Assembly: GCF_025753795.1 (NCBI RefSeq)
Contig: NZ_JAOWPS010000002.1
Span: forward strand, 1,000,501-1,064,500
Direction of reading: 5' to 3'
DNA from: Mesorhizobium sp. YC-39
Lineage (GTDB): Bacteria > Pseudomonadota > Alphaproteobacteria > Rhizobiales > Rhizobiaceae
DNA length: 64,000 nt
The number at the start of each line of letters is the position of its first letter. Position 1 is the first letter of the stretch. Below are positions 49,221 to 59,038 of the stretch, piece by piece. The translations under genes were made by a program, and so were the position numbers. The notes beneath the pieces are model-generated. The model had not been told where the DNA came from. It saw only the letters and a program-made list of their open reading frames with translations, and did not search any database.

Positions 49221-52200
49221 TTATTCGGCCGCTTTCGGGAAGGCGATTGCCGGCTCGGAGTCCGAATCTTGTCCGGGTGCTGCTTCGGTCGAAACTTCGC
49301 CCTTGCCGCGTCGGAACAGCCGGCTGAACCAGCCGCGCCGTGCACCAGGCTTGACCTTGGCGCGGGTGAACACCATCAGCATCGACGGCGTCACCACCAG
49401 CGTCAGCACGGTGGCGAAGGACAGGCCGAAGACGATCGCCGAGGACAGAGAAATCCACCATTGCGTCGACGGCGCGTTGATCGTCGTCTCGTGGTGGAAG
49501 ATTTCAAGGCCGAGGCCGAAGGCGATCGGCAGCACGCCGAGGATCGCCGAAACCGCCGTCAGCACCACCGGGCGGGCGCGTTCGCGGCAGGTTTGCAGAA
49601 CCGCCTCGACCTTATCCCAGCCTTCCTCGCGCAGCCGGTCATAAGTGTCGATCAGCACGATGTTGTTGTTCACCACCACGCCGGCCAGCGCGATGACACC
49701 GATGCCCGACATGACGATGCCGAACGCTTCTCCTGTCAAAAGCAGGCCCAGGAACACGCCGATAGTCGCCATGACCACGCAGGACAGCACCAGCCAGACG
49801 CTGGTGAACTTGTTGAACTGCGCCAGAAGCACCAGGAAGATCAGGAAGATCGCGGCGCCGAAGGCCTTGCTGAGGAAGGCACTGGCCTCGGCGCTGTCCT
49901 CGTTCGAGCCGGCGAGCTTCCAGCGTATGCCGCTGCCCAGATCCATATCGGTGACAGCCTGGGTGACCTGTTGCTGGACATTCGCGACCTGAGCGCCTGC
50001 GGCGACATTGGCCTGGACGACAACCGTGCGCGCGCCGTCGATGCGGTTGAGGATGCCGACGGTCGGCTCGGGCTTGCGCACGACGAAATTCGAGATCGGC
50101 ACCGACCCTTGCGAGGTCTGCACCCTGAGTTCATCGAGCGTCGACAGCGTGCGCCGGTCCTCGGGCAGGCGCAGCCTGATGTCGACGGCGTCGTCCGCTC
50201 CGGCGGGCCGGTATTCTGAGAGCTTCAGCCCGTTCGTCACCAGCTGCACCACTGTTCCGACCGAGGTCGGGCTGATGCCGTATTGCGCCGCCTTGGCGCG
50301 ATCGACCTCGAGTGCCCAGTCGACACCAGGCGGCGGCAGGCCGTCGGAAATATCGATGACACCGGGCACCTTGGCAATGCTCGCGGCAACCGCACGGGCC
50401 TTGTCGTCGAGCCCTTTCGGGTCGACGGCCGAGAGCCTGATCTGGATTGGCTTGCCGGTCGGCGGACCGGCTTCGGGCACGCGGACCTCGACATCGACGC
50501 CGGGAATGCCGGCCATCACGCCGCGCAACTCGTCGAGGATCTGGTTCGCGGATTTGCGCTCGCGCCAGTCGACGAACTCGTACTGGATCACGCCGACCAC
50601 GTCTTCAGGGATGTCCTGGCCGCCGCCTTGCGTCTTGCCGACACGGGTATAGACCGATTTCACGCCCGGCCAGCCGAGCAGCCGGTCTTCCGCAGTCTTT
50701 GTCGCGACATCCATTTCGGCGAGCGAGAGATTGCCGCGGGCATGCACATAGAGCAGGCCGTAGTCAGGCTCGACATTCGGGAAGAACTCGACGCCGGCGC
50801 CATATTTCGAATAGGCGAAGCCGACGCCAAACAAAAGCGCGACGGTGAGCACAAGCACGGTGATGGGAAAGCGCACCGCCTGCTTGACCACCGCCATGTA
50901 CCAGCCATCGCGATTGTCGTCCTCGTGATGCGGCGGCGCCTTGGCGAACAGGGCGCCCAGCGTCGGCGCGAAAACCAGCGCGTAGAGCATCGACGCCGAC
51001 AGCGTGACGATCAGCGTGATCGGCATGTATTTCATGAAGTCGCCGATGATGCCCGGCCAGAACAGCAGCGGCGAAAAGGCGGCGATGCGCGTCATCGTCG
51101 CCGCGATGACCGGACCGGCCATCCGCTTGGCGGCAAGCGCGAAGGCTTCTTCCTTCGGCATGCCTTCGCTCATCCGCCGCTCGGCGAATTCGGTGACAAT
51201 GATGGCGTCGTCGACCAGCATGCCGACCGCCAGGATGAGGCTGAACAGCACGATCATGTTGATCGTGTAGCCCATCATCGCCAGCAGCAGGATGCCGATC
51301 AGGAAGGATGATGGGATGGCCAGCCCGATCAGCAGCGACGCGCGGCCAGACAACGCATAGAGAATGACGATGAACACCAGGATCACGGCGATCATGACAT
51401 GGTTCTGCAGATCGCCGAGCAGTTGGTTGACGAAGACCGACTTGTCCTGCGTGTAGGTGACGTGCATGCCTTCCGGCATGGTCTTGACGAAGGCGTCGGA
51501 CACGGCGGTGACTTGGGCGATCGTGTCGATCAAATTGGCGCCGATGCGCTTCTTGACTTCGATGGCGATGGCAGGCTTGCCGTTAAGACGAGTGATCGTC
51601 TCGGCGTCGGCGAAGGTCGAGCGGATGGTGGCAATGTCCTTGGCCTGCACCACGGCATTGGGCGTGGCGACGACCGGAAGTGCTGCCACATCCTCGGGCG
51701 TCTCGATCAGCGACGGCACTTTGACCGCGTATTTGCCCTCGGAGCCTTCGATGTTACCGGCGGCGACGAGACTGTTTGAGGCGCCGACAGCGCCGATCAA
51801 CTGGTCGAGCTGCAGTCCGTAGGAAGACAGTTTCATCGGATCGATGACCACTTCGACGAGGTCGTCGCGCGAACCCTGCAGCGCACCTTCCAGAACGCCG
51901 GGCACCTCCTCGATACGGTCGCGCAGTTCGCGCGCCGCCGCCGTCAGCACGCGTTCGGGCAATTCTCCCGACAGCGTCACGACAAGAACGGGAAATTCGG
52001 AGATGTTGACTTCGGTGACCACAGGCTCCTCGGCTGCCTGCGGCAGGTCGGCCTTGCCGTCCTGCACCTTGCTGCGCGTATCCTGCAGCGCCGTCGCCAG
52101 ATCCGTCTGCGGCTGGAACTCGACCAGCACATAGCCGCCGCCCTGGAAGGCGGCCGAGCGCATCTCCTTGAGACCCTTGAGACTTTTCAGCTTGGCTTCC

Positions 52201-52400
52201 ATCGGCCGCAGCAGCAGGCGCTCCGAATCCTCGGGCGAGATGCCCTGATAGATCAGGCTGACATACATCATCGGAATCGGAACGTCGGGTTCCGCTTCCT
52301 TCGGCGTCGACTGATAGGCGACCCAGCCGGCAAGCAGAAGGAAGACCAGTACCGAAATGGTCAGGCGGGCATTGTTGATTGCGAGCTTGACGATATCCAT
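49221..52400 (-). CDS. RND efflux transporter, inner-membrane permease
   Basis: A 1059-residue HAE1/HME-type RND pump subunit of the AcrB-like superfamily. Twelve helices in two repeats with large periplasmic loops are evident. The essential Asp pair is in helix 4 (LAVGMLVDDAIIVTEF), and GIVMSGIGVIALAGVVVNNNIVLIDTY marks the second half with Asn residues in the equivalent helix. It pumps small toxic molecules, using the proton gradient. It follows the membrane fusion protein gene by two bases; no outer-membrane TolC gene is in this window. Confidence 0.92.
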   Translation of the reverse strand: MDIVKLAINNARLTISVLVFLLLAGWVAYQSTPKEAEPDVPIPMMYVSLIYQGISPEDSERLLLRPMEAKLKSLKGLKEMRSAAFQGGGYVLVEFQPQTDLATALQDTRSKVQDGKADLPQAAEEPVVTEVNISEFPVLVVTLSGELPERVLTAAARELRDRIEEVPGVLEGALQGSRDDLVEVVIDPMKLSSYGLQLDQLIGAVGASNSLVAAGNIEGSEGKYAVKVPSLIETPEDVAALPVVATPNAVVQAKDIATIRSTFADAETITRLNGKPAIAIEVKKRIGANLIDTIAQVTAVSDAFVKTMPEGMHVTYTQDKSVFVNQLLGDLQNHVMIAVILVFIVILYALSGRASLLIGLAIPSSFLIGILLLAMMGYTINMIVLFSLILAVGMLVDDAIIVTEFAERRMSEGMPKEEAFALAAKRMAGPVIAATMTRIAAFSPLLFWPGIIGDFMKYMPITLIVTLSASMLYALVFAPTLGALFAKAPPHHEDDNRDGWYMAVVKQAVRFPITVLVLTVALLFGVGFAYSKYGAGVEFFPNVEPDYGLLYVHARGNLSLAEMDVATKTAEDRLLGWPGVKSVYTRVGKTQGGGQDIPEDVVGVIQYEFVDWRERKSANQILDELRGVMAGIPGVDVEVRVPEAGPPTGKPIQIRLSAVDPKGLDDKARAVAASIAKVPGVIDISDGLPPPGVDWALEVDRAKAAQYGISPTSVGTVVQLVTNGLKLSEYRPAGADDAVDIRLRLPEDRRTLSTLDELRVQTSQGSVPISNFVVRKPEPTVGILNRIDGARTVVVQANVAAGAQVANVQQQVTQAVTDMDLGSGIRWKLAGSNEDSAEASAFLSKAFGAAIFLIFLVLLAQFNKFTSVWLVLSCVVMATIGVFLGLLLTGEAFGIVMSGIGVIALAGVVVNNNIVLIDTYDRLREEGWDKVEAVLQTCRERARPVVLTAVSAILGVLPIAFGLGLEIFHHETTINAPSTQWWISLSSAIVFGLSFATVLTLVVTPSMLMVFTRAKVKPGARRGWFSRLFRRGKGEVSTEAAPGQDSDSEPAIAFPKAAE

Positions 52401-52402
52401 GA

Positions 52403-53590
52403 TTACTGCGTCCCGGCCGCCGCTTCGCCCAAGAGCTTCTGGATGGTGGCCTGGTCGGCCTCGACCGGCTTGACCACTTCGCCTTCCGTCACCAATTCCT
52501 GGCCGGCGACGATGACACGTGCATCGGCTGGGATGCCGCCAAGCACCAGGCCGGTTGGCGTGTCGTCGACCAGGTCGATCGGGAAGAACACGACCTTGTT
52601 GTCCTTGTCGACGGCGCGAATACCGAGATCGCCCTTGTCGCCGAGCGTCACCACCGAGCGCGGCAGCATGACGGCGTCGGTCGGCTGGGCGCTCAGCCCG
52701 ATCTCGGCCGTCATCCCGGCGGGAATGGTGCCCTCGGGATTGGGGATTGCGATCTCGACCCGGAAGGTGCGGGTGGCGGACGACGCGTCGCGGCTGATGT
52801 AGCGCACCGTGCCCTTGACGGTCTGACCACTGACCAGACGTACATTGGCTTCGTCGCCGATCTTCAGATAGCCGAGATCGCGTTCGCTGACCTCGCCGCG
52901 GGCGATCACCGGATCGAGGCTCAGGATGGTTGCCACCTCGCCGCCCTGCATCACGGCACTGCCAAGTTCCACCGGCACCCGGTCGATGACGCCGTCGAAC
53001 GGAGCCCTCACCTCATTGCGATCAAGCTGGGCTTGCATGGCTTCCAGCATCGACTGCGCCAAGGTCAGGGTGGAGCGGGCGTTGTCGAGCTGCAGCTTGG
53101 GCAGATTGCCGGTTTTCGCCAGCCGCGTGGCCGCATCGAGTTCGGCCTGACGCTGCGCGACAAGCTGCTTTGCATTGCTGAGCGCCGAAAGCTTTTCCTC
53201 GGTGGCAAGCATCAGCACGAGGTCGCCCGTCTTGACGTGCTGTCCTTGCTTGACCGGCAGCTTGTCGATGATGCCGTCGACCCGGGTCGCCAGGACCGCG
53301 CGCTTGTCGGCTTCGGTCAGTCCGGAAATGCGGATGGCGCGCGCATAGGTGCGCCGCGGCGGGGTTATGACCGCGACGGTGCGCAACGACGCCTTCGGCT
53401 GTTCGGCCTCGGCAGCCCCTGAAGTCTGGGGCTTACCCGCGTCGGCCTTGGGTTGCTCGACTTCGCCCACCTTGGGTTTGCTGTCGGCGACTGCGCTGCC
53501 GACGGACGAGAACTGCCCTGTCGCCATCCAGGCAGCGAAACCGATAAGCACAACAATGGCTGCAAGCTTGTGAAACCTGATTTTCGGCAT
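52403..53590 (-). CDS. RND efflux membrane fusion protein (periplasmic adaptor)
   Basis: A 395-residue adaptor linking the inner-membrane pump to an outer-membrane channel. One N-terminal helix (residues 7-26), then a Pro/Lys/Glu-rich linker, the biotinyl-lipoyl halves (VDGIIDKLPVKQGQHVKTGD and APFDGVIDRVPVELGSAV), an alpha-hairpin between them (residues about 120-180), and a beta-barrel. The ATG at 53590 starts a clear signal anchor. It is first gene of the two-gene RND operon. No regulator lies directly upstream. Confidence 0.92.
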   Translation of the reverse strand: MPKIRFHKLAAIVVLIGFAAWMATGQFSSVGSAVADSKPKVGEVEQPKADAGKPQTSGAAEAEQPKASLRTVAVITPPRRTYARAIRISGLTEADKRAVLATRVDGIIDKLPVKQGQHVKTGDLVLMLATEEKLSALSNAKQLVAQRQAELDAATRLAKTGNLPKLQLDNARSTLTLAQSMLEAMQAQLDRNEVRAPFDGVIDRVPVELGSAVMQGGEVATILSLDPVIARGEVSERDLGYLKIGDEANVRLVSGQTVKGTVRYISRDASSATRTFRVEIAIPNPEGTIPAGMTAEIGLSAQPTDAVMLPRSVVTLGDKGDLGIRAVDKDNKVVFFPIDLVDDTPTGLVLGGIPADARVIVAGQELVTEGEVVKPVEADQATIQKLLGEAAAGTQ

Positions 53591-53769
53591 CGTCGTTTTC
53601 CAGTGCGCGGGGTTTGGCCAGACCGTGTCTTCTAACAACTACCGCGTCTTCTAAACTCGGACGCGCTGCCGATATGGGTGCGCGCAAGGCCGTGTTCAAA
53701 TTGCCGTGATCGGCGAGACGCGCTTCTACATCAAAGTTGCACCGCAATATAGTCAGAAAAGTTGATGGA

Positions 53770-54378
53770 TTATGGCGGCGCCGGACACGGTGCACCCGCC
53801 GCCATCCAGTTCTCGATCGCTTGATAGGTTTCCTCCGCCGAGCCCGGCGCCGGCTCGCGATCCTTTCCCGGCGCCCAGCCCCAGCCGACCAACCTGTCGT
53901 TGCGCACATGCAGCGCGACATCCCTGAGGCTGCGGCCGCCATTGCGGGCGGGATCCTTGATCTGGGCACAGATTTGCGCCGAGGACTGTTCGAACCAGGC
54001 CATCTCGACTGGCGCCAAATGCCAGTTCTCGGCCCCGGGAGGCCCATGCAGTACGTTGGAATTGCTGGAGAAATGACAGGTCGTGCAACGCAGGCCCGGA
54101 TTGCCGAAACCCGAACCGTCGCCGCCGCGCTGGACATTGAAGGCATGAACGCGCGTTCCGCTATAATACGCGCCCGACCAGCGCGGCCGATCGTCGGCGA
54201 CATGGCAGCCGGCGCAGCGCGGATGCGAGAACACCGCCTGGATCTTGTCCCATTCGGCCAGCCCCTTGGCTGCATCGACCGTTGCGGATGGCTTTACCCG
54301 GTCTTCTTGTGCGCTTGCGAAAGGGGCCGCCGCAAGCACCATGGCAGCAGCCGTCAGCATGGTGGGAAAGAATTTCAT
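53770..54378 (-). CDS. Diheme c-type cytochrome of the molybdenum hydroxylase operon
   Basis: A 202-residue periplasmic cytochrome with a signal peptide at 1-23 (ends FASA). Two heme-binding motifs occur: CAGCH (C55-H59) and CTTCH (C98-H102). It starts inside the last bases of the hydroxylase large subunit (ATGA overlap), so it is made with it and most likely takes its electrons. Such cytochromes accompany periplasmic isoquinoline-oxidoreductase/aldehyde-oxidoreductase enzymes. No CxxCH beyond the two is visible. Confidence 0.88.
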   Translation of the reverse strand: MKFFPTMLTAAAMVLAAAPFASAQEDRVKPSATVDAAKGLAEWDKIQAVFSHPRCAGCHVADDRPRWSGAYYSGTRVHAFNVQRGGDGSGFGNPGLRCTTCHFSSNSNVLHGPPGAENWHLAPVEMAWFEQSSAQICAQIKDPARNGGRSLRDVALHVRNDRLVGWGWAPGKDREPAPGSAEETYQAIENWMAAGAPCPAPP

Positions 54379-56648
54379 GCGAAGGCCACCTCCTTCGACA
54401 AGGGCAGCGTCCGGATACGCTTGCCGGTCAGTGCAAAGACGGCATTGGCGAGCGCCGGAGCAGCCGGCGGCGTGCCGACTTCGCCGACACCGCCCATCTT
54501 GTGGAAATTTTCCAGGATGGCGACTTCGAAGGTCGGGCATTGGAAGATGCGCATGGCGTCGTAGTCGTGAAAATTCGACTGTTCGACCATGCCGTCAGCG
54601 AAGGTGATTTCCTGACCCATCGCCGCCGACAAGCCATAGATGGCGGCCGAGATGAGCTGTGCCTCGATGATGCCGGGATCGAGCGCGGTGCCGACATCGG
54701 CGGCAATCCACACCTCCTCGATGCGGATGCCGGCCGGCGTGTCGGCGACCTGGACGATCTCGCCGACCCAACTGCCGAAGGAGAGCGTGAACGCCATGCC
54801 CTTGGCCTTGCCGGCGGGCAGCGCCTCGCCCCATTTCGCCATCTCGGCGACCTTCTCGACCACCTTGACCGCCGAGGGATAAGCGGCCATCAGCGTCTTG
54901 CGCAGTTCGACCGGATCGGTTTTCCCTGCGACGGCGATCTCGTCGAGAAAGCCTTCATGGAAGAAACCATTGATCGAACTGCCGACCGACCGCCAGGAGC
55001 CGACGGGGATGGTGACGGGGGCCGCGATGCCGGTCACCCTGTAGTTCGGGATCGTATAGGGCTGGTCATAGGCGCCATCGACAATGGACTTGTCGGGGCC
55101 AAGGGCCGGTATCGAAGGAAACAATCGGCGCAAGGTGCTGGCGATCATCGACGGCGAGGAGATCTTCATGTCGACGGCGACCGGCAGGCCGTCATCGCCA
55201 AGCCGCGCCTGGAACCTGCCGACCGCAGCCGGGCGGTAGGCGTCGTGGCGCATGTCCTCCTCGCGCGTCCAGGTTACCTTGATCGGACGCCCGCCTGTCT
55301 CCTTCGCCATCAGCGCGGCGCACAGCGCGTAGTCCACCTCGACGCGCCGGCCGAAGCCGCCGCCGAGGAAGGTGGTGTGGACATTGACCTTGTGCTGTTC
55401 GACGCCGACCACATTGGCGCAAAGCTGCCGCACCAGCGTCGGCGCCTGGTTGCCGCACCAGATGTCGAGGACGCCGTCCTTCAGCCGCGCCGTGGCGTTC
55501 ATCGGCTCCATCGTCGCATGCGCCAGATACGGCACGGCATAGTCGGCCTCGACAATTCTTTCGCGCGGCGCATCGGCGAAGGCGGTATCGACGTCGCCAT
55601 TGTCGCGCATCACCGACCCTTTGGTGCCGAGCGACTGCTTCAGCGCGTCGGAAATGGCAGCGCTGTCCAGCGGGTATTCGGGATCGGCCCATACGGCGTC
55701 GATGGCGTCGGCCGCCTTGAACGCCGCCCAGGTGTTTTCCGCAATGATGCCGAAGCCGTAGCCATAATTCGTTTCGATCGGCACGATCTTGACCACGCCA
55801 GATATCTTTTCGGCCTTTGACAGATCGGCCTTGACTGGCTTTGCCCAGAAGCGCGGACTCATCTTGACCGTGCCGAACAACATGTCCGGCAGCGCCACAT
55901 CGATGCCGAAGATCGGCGCGCCGGTGACCTTGGCCAGCATGTCGACACGCTTTTGCGGCTTGCCGAGCAGTTTCCACTCGGCTTTGTCCTTGAGCCTGAC
56001 TTCAGCAGGCGGCGCCACCGAAGCGGCAGCTGCGGCGACTTCACCATAGGTGACCGATTTGCCCGACGCCTTGTGCAGGACCCTGCCATTGGCTGTTTCC
56101 AGCTCGGCGGCGACGACACCGAGCTTTTGCGCGGCCGCCGCAATCAGCATCTGCCGGGCAGCGGCGCCCGCCTGCCGCATCTTGTCGAAGCCGTCACGTG
56201 TCGAGGCCGAACCGCCGGTCGCTTGCATAGCGAGGAACTTTCCGACCACGCCCATGCCGGCGCGCACCGCTTCGGCGGTCATGCTCTCGTCGAAAAAGGC
56301 GAAGGGGCCGCCCTCTTCCAGGATCGCCGCATTGTAATAGGCATGGGACACCGGGCCGAGTTCGACCTTGACCTGGTCGAGGTCGACATCGAGCTCTTCG
56401 GCGACCATCGCGGCGAGCGTCGTCGAGATGCCCTGGCCCATCTCGGCGCGCGGCGCGACTATGGTGATGGTGTTGTCGGCGCTGATCTTCACATAGGGAT
56501 TGAAGGCTGCCTCGCCAGCGGCGAGATGGCCTTCCAGCGGATTGGCAAAGGGTTTGCGGTAATAATAGTAGCCGACGGCGACGCCGCCCGCGATAGCGGC
56601 CGCGCCGATGAGAAACGTGCGGCGGGCGATCTTTCCGACGCTGGCCAT
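54375..56648 (-). CDS. Molybdopterin-binding hydroxylase large subunit (IorB/aldehyde oxidase type)
   Basis: A 757-residue molybdenum hydroxylase large subunit with a twin-arginine signal (KIARRTFLIGAAAIAGG), indicating export of the folded holoenzyme. Family features: APRAEMGQGISTTLAAMVAE, the Mo-cofactor site in FLGGGFGRRVEVDY, and the conserved end VGEVGTPPAAPALANAVFAL with the catalytic Glu. Closest in type to isoquinoline 1-oxidoreductase beta subunit or membrane-bound aldehyde dehydrogenase; true substrate unknown. It sits between the 2Fe-2S subunit gene (2 bases before) and the cytochrome. Confidence 0.9.
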   Translation of the reverse strand: MASVGKIARRTFLIGAAAIAGGVAVGYYYYRKPFANPLEGHLAAGEAAFNPYVKISADNTITIVAPRAEMGQGISTTLAAMVAEELDVDLDQVKVELGPVSHAYYNAAILEEGGPFAFFDESMTAEAVRAGMGVVGKFLAMQATGGSASTRDGFDKMRQAGAAARQMLIAAAAQKLGVVAAELETANGRVLHKASGKSVTYGEVAAAAASVAPPAEVRLKDKAEWKLLGKPQKRVDMLAKVTGAPIFGIDVALPDMLFGTVKMSPRFWAKPVKADLSKAEKISGVVKIVPIETNYGYGFGIIAENTWAAFKAADAIDAVWADPEYPLDSAAISDALKQSLGTKGSVMRDNGDVDTAFADAPRERIVEADYAVPYLAHATMEPMNATARLKDGVLDIWCGNQAPTLVRQLCANVVGVEQHKVNVHTTFLGGGFGRRVEVDYALCAALMAKETGGRPIKVTWTREEDMRHDAYRPAAVGRFQARLGDDGLPVAVDMKISSPSMIASTLRRLFPSIPALGPDKSIVDGAYDQPYTIPNYRVTGIAAPVTIPVGSWRSVGSSINGFFHEGFLDEIAVAGKTDPVELRKTLMAAYPSAVKVVEKVAEMAKWGEALPAGKAKGMAFTLSFGSWVGEIVQVADTPAGIRIEEVWIAADVGTALDPGIIEAQLISAAIYGLSAAMGQEITFADGMVEQSNFHDYDAMRIFQCPTFEVAILENFHKMGGVGEVGTPPAAPALANAVFALTGKRIRTLPLSKEVAFA

Positions 56649-56650
56649 GA

Positions 56651-57112
56651 TCAGAGCCTCGCCGTCTTGAGGACGGCGGCTCGTTTGATCGCCGCGCGGA
56701 TCTTCGGATAGGTGCCGCAGCGGCAGAGATTGCCGCCCATCGCATTGTCGATGTCGGCATCGCTCGGGTCCGCGACCTCATCGAGCAGCGCCACCGCGCT
56801 CATGATCTGGCCGGCCTGGCAATAGCCGCATTGCGCGACCTGTTCTTCCAGCCAGGCCTGCTGCACCGGATGCAGTCTGCCCTCGATGCCGATGCCTTCG
56901 ATGGTGGTGACCGCGCCGCTGACCTGACCGACCGGTAATGAGCAGGAACGCACCGGCTGGCCGTCGACATGCACCGTGCAGGCGCCGCAGGCGGCAATGC
57001 CGCAGCCGAATTTCGGCCCGGTCTTGCCCATGAGATCACGCAACGCCCACAGCAGCGGCATTTCGGGATCGGCATTGATATCGAATGACTGTCCGTCGAC
57101 GGTGAGGCGCAT
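56651..57112 (-). CDS. Molybdenum hydroxylase 2Fe-2S small subunit (IorA type)
   Basis: A 153-residue iron-sulfur subunit. The plant-type 2Fe-2S cluster ligands are in [19 protein letters not shown] and the C-terminal cluster in [11 protein letters not shown] and [12 protein letters not shown]. It transfers electrons from the molybdenum site to the cytochrome. The gene lies first in the operon, divergent from TetR. It has no export signal and is probably co-exported with the Tat-signalled large subunit. Confidence 0.93.
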   Translation of the reverse strand: MRLTVDGQSFDINADPEMPLLWALRDLMGKTGPKFGCGIAACGACTVHVDGQPVRSCSLPVGQVSGAVTTIEGIGIEGRLHPVQQAWLEEQVAQCGYCQAGQIMSAVALLDEVADPSDADIDNAMGGNLCRCGTYPKIRAAIKRAAVLKTARL

Positions 57113-57181
57113 GGGGATACCCTTCGTTGTCGTCCACCTGCCCTAGGCAAGGTGGCTTGGGCCGCCTTGTCCGTATACATC

Positions 57182-57210
57182 TTGACAAATTTCGTTATTT
57201 TGTCAATAGA
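57182..57210. promoter_or_regulatory. Shared operator with overlapping divergent promoters
   Basis: The palindrome TTGACAAA (57182-57189) N9 TTTGTCAA (57199-57206) supplies TTGACA -35 boxes on both strands. Plus: TTGACA, 17 bases, AATAGA for tetR. Minus: TTGACA, 17 bases, AAGATG for the hydroxylase operon. A bound TetR would block both. Confidence 0.65.
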
Positions 57211-57233
57211 GGCGTGGCAGATAGTGTTTGCCC

Positions 57234-57833
57234 ATGATCGAGATCGAAGACATCGCCGACATAGACCCCAAACGCGCCCGCATCCTCGATGGCGCGATGA
57301 AGGTGTTTTTGGCCTATGGCTTTACCCGCACCACCATGGACGACATTGCGCGCGCCGCCGACATGTCGCGGCCGGCGCTCTACCTTCTGTTCAAGAACAA
57401 GACCGACATTTTCCGCGCCATAGCCATGATGCTGCTCGGCCGTTCGATCGAGCAGGCGAAAACGGCGCTTGCCGGCGAGGGCGCCTTCGCCGAGCGCATG
57501 ACGCGCGCCATCGACGAAGCGCTGATCTCGATGATGCGCGCCGTCGTCACCTCGCCGCATGGCGCCGAACTCCTCGACATGAAATCGAGCGTAGCCGATC
57601 TGGTCGGCTGCTGGCGCGGCGGTCTTGTCGGGCATGTCGCTGCGGCGATCGAGGACGAGGCCGTGGGCAACGGCGTCGATCTCACCGCCAAGGGCTTGTC
57701 GGCAAAATTGCTCGCCGACATGCTGCTCGACGGGTTGGAAGGCATGAAGACCCGCATCAGCGATCCGGACGAACAGCGCCAGGCGGCAGCCGCACTGATC
57801 AGGGTGATCGATCTGGCCTTGCAAAAAGGCTGA
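57234..57833 (+). CDS. TetR-family transcriptional regulator
   Basis: A 199-residue repressor. The TetR N-terminal helix-turn-helix is at about residues 12-60: RARILDGAMKVFLAYGFTRT, then MDDIARAADMSRPALYLLFKNKTD. The C-terminal ligand-binding helices are variable. The ATG at 57234 is preceded by a possible TTG at 57228 that adds two residues. It is divergent from the molybdenum hydroxylase operon with a shared palindrome, so it likely controls that operon and itself. Confidence 0.92.
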   Translation: MIEIEDIADIDPKRARILDGAMKVFLAYGFTRTTMDDIARAADMSRPALYLLFKNKTDIFRAIAMMLLGRSIEQAKTALAGEGAFAERMTRAIDEALISMMRAVVTSPHGAELLDMKSSVADLVGCWRGGLVGHVAAAIEDEAVGNGVDLTAKGLSAKLLADMLLDGLEGMKTRISDPDEQRQAAAALIRVIDLALQKG

Positions 57834-57861
57834 CGGTCCCAGGCGTTTCAGGCTTGGCGCC

Positions 57862-58992
57862 TCAGGCTTGGCGGCGTGCCGTCTCCGGCTTCTTGCGCGC
57901 CGCCAGGAATTCCTTGACCCGCCGGCCGGGTGCCGGGCCGCGCACCGGCTTGAAACCGTCGTCGAGTTCGCCGGAGAGATCGAGCGTCGGCCGTTTGCCA
58001 ACGGCATCGTAGTTCTCCTCCAGCCAGTCGCTGGCGGCGGTGCGGCCAAGGTCGCGCAGATAGGTCAGGAAGGCCCATTCGGCATTGACCTTGGACGACG
58101 CCGACAGGTCCTTGAACGCCTCGTCGGCATCGATGCGGTGCATGCGAATGTCGCGATATTCGCCATGCGGCAGCCGGCCGGCGGCGATCAGCTCCTTAAC
58201 GAAGGCGATCGAACGGAATTCGCGCAGCAGCCCGGCATTGAAGGTGATCTCGTCGATGCGGTTCTGGATTTCGTTGGCGCTCTTCGGCGTGCCTTCGCGC
58301 ACCACCGGATTGATCTGCACCAAAAGCACGTCTTCGGTGGCGGCCGTCTTGAAGAACGGAAACAGCGCCGGATTGCCGCCATAGCCGCCATCCCAGTAGG
58401 GCACGCCCTTGATCTCGACGGCGCGGAACAATTGCGGCAGGCAGGCCGACGCCATCACCGTGTCGAGGTCGATCTCGCCGTCGGAAAAAACGCGCAATTG
58501 CCCGGTCTCGACATTGGTCGCCGAGATGAACAGTTCCATCGACTTGCAGGCGCGCACATTCTTAAAATCGATCTCCTGCTCGACCACGTCGCGCAGCGGG
58601 TTGAGACCGAGCGGATTGGCGACATAGGGCGAAAACACCCGCGACATGGTGTCGAAGAACAGATAGCCCGGCGTGTTCTCGATCGACCAATTGCCCCAGG
58701 CGACGTCCCACGGCATGCGCTGCACCGGGCTGAAGCGGCCCTTCAGCGCCACCGCGCGCCAGAAATCGTCGAGCTTGCGCCGCGCGCCATCGACACCGCC
58801 GCGCACGAAACCGTCGGCCAGCGCCACCGCGTTCATGGCGCCGGCGCTGGTGCCCGAAACCGCCGCTATCTCGAGCCGCCCGTCTTCCAGCAGCCGATCA
58901 AGCACGCCCCAGGAAAAGGCGCCGTGCGAGCCGCCGCCCTGCAGCGCGATGTTGATCTTCTTTTTTTCCTCCGCCTTGCCGTTTGTCGTCAT
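57862..58992 (-). CDS. Patatin-like phospholipase
   Basis: A 376-residue hydrolase of the patatin family. Oxyanion loop ALQGGGSHGAFSWGVL, nucleophile Ser in VSGTSAGAMNAVAL, and the partner Asp in WDGGYGGNPALFP form the Ser-Asp dyad. The rest is helical, with a Lys/Arg/Ala-rich C-terminal end. It has no signal peptide, so a cytoplasmic lipid, PHB-granule or acyl-ester substrate is possible. It lies 46 bases after bdhA on the same strand and may share its transcript. The long upstream frame to 59100 is probably not translated. Confidence 0.88.
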   Translation of the reverse strand: MTTNGKAEEKKKINIALQGGGSHGAFSWGVLDRLLEDGRLEIAAVSGTSAGAMNAVALADGFVRGGVDGARRKLDDFWRAVALKGRFSPVQRMPWDVAWGNWSIENTPGYLFFDTMSRVFSPYVANPLGLNPLRDVVEQEIDFKNVRACKSMELFISATNVETGQLRVFSDGEIDLDTVMASACLPQLFRAVEIKGVPYWDGGYGGNPALFPFFKTAATEDVLLVQINPVVREGTPKSANEIQNRIDEITFNAGLLREFRSIAFVKELIAAGRLPHGEYRDIRMHRIDADEAFKDLSASSKVNAEWAFLTYLRDLGRTAASDWLEENYDAVGKRPTLDLSGELDDGFKPVRGPAPGRRVKEFLAARKKPETARRQA

Positions 58993-59038
58993 GGCGTTGT
59001 CCTTGATGTGGGGCCAGATTTGTCGCGCGCGCCCGAAT

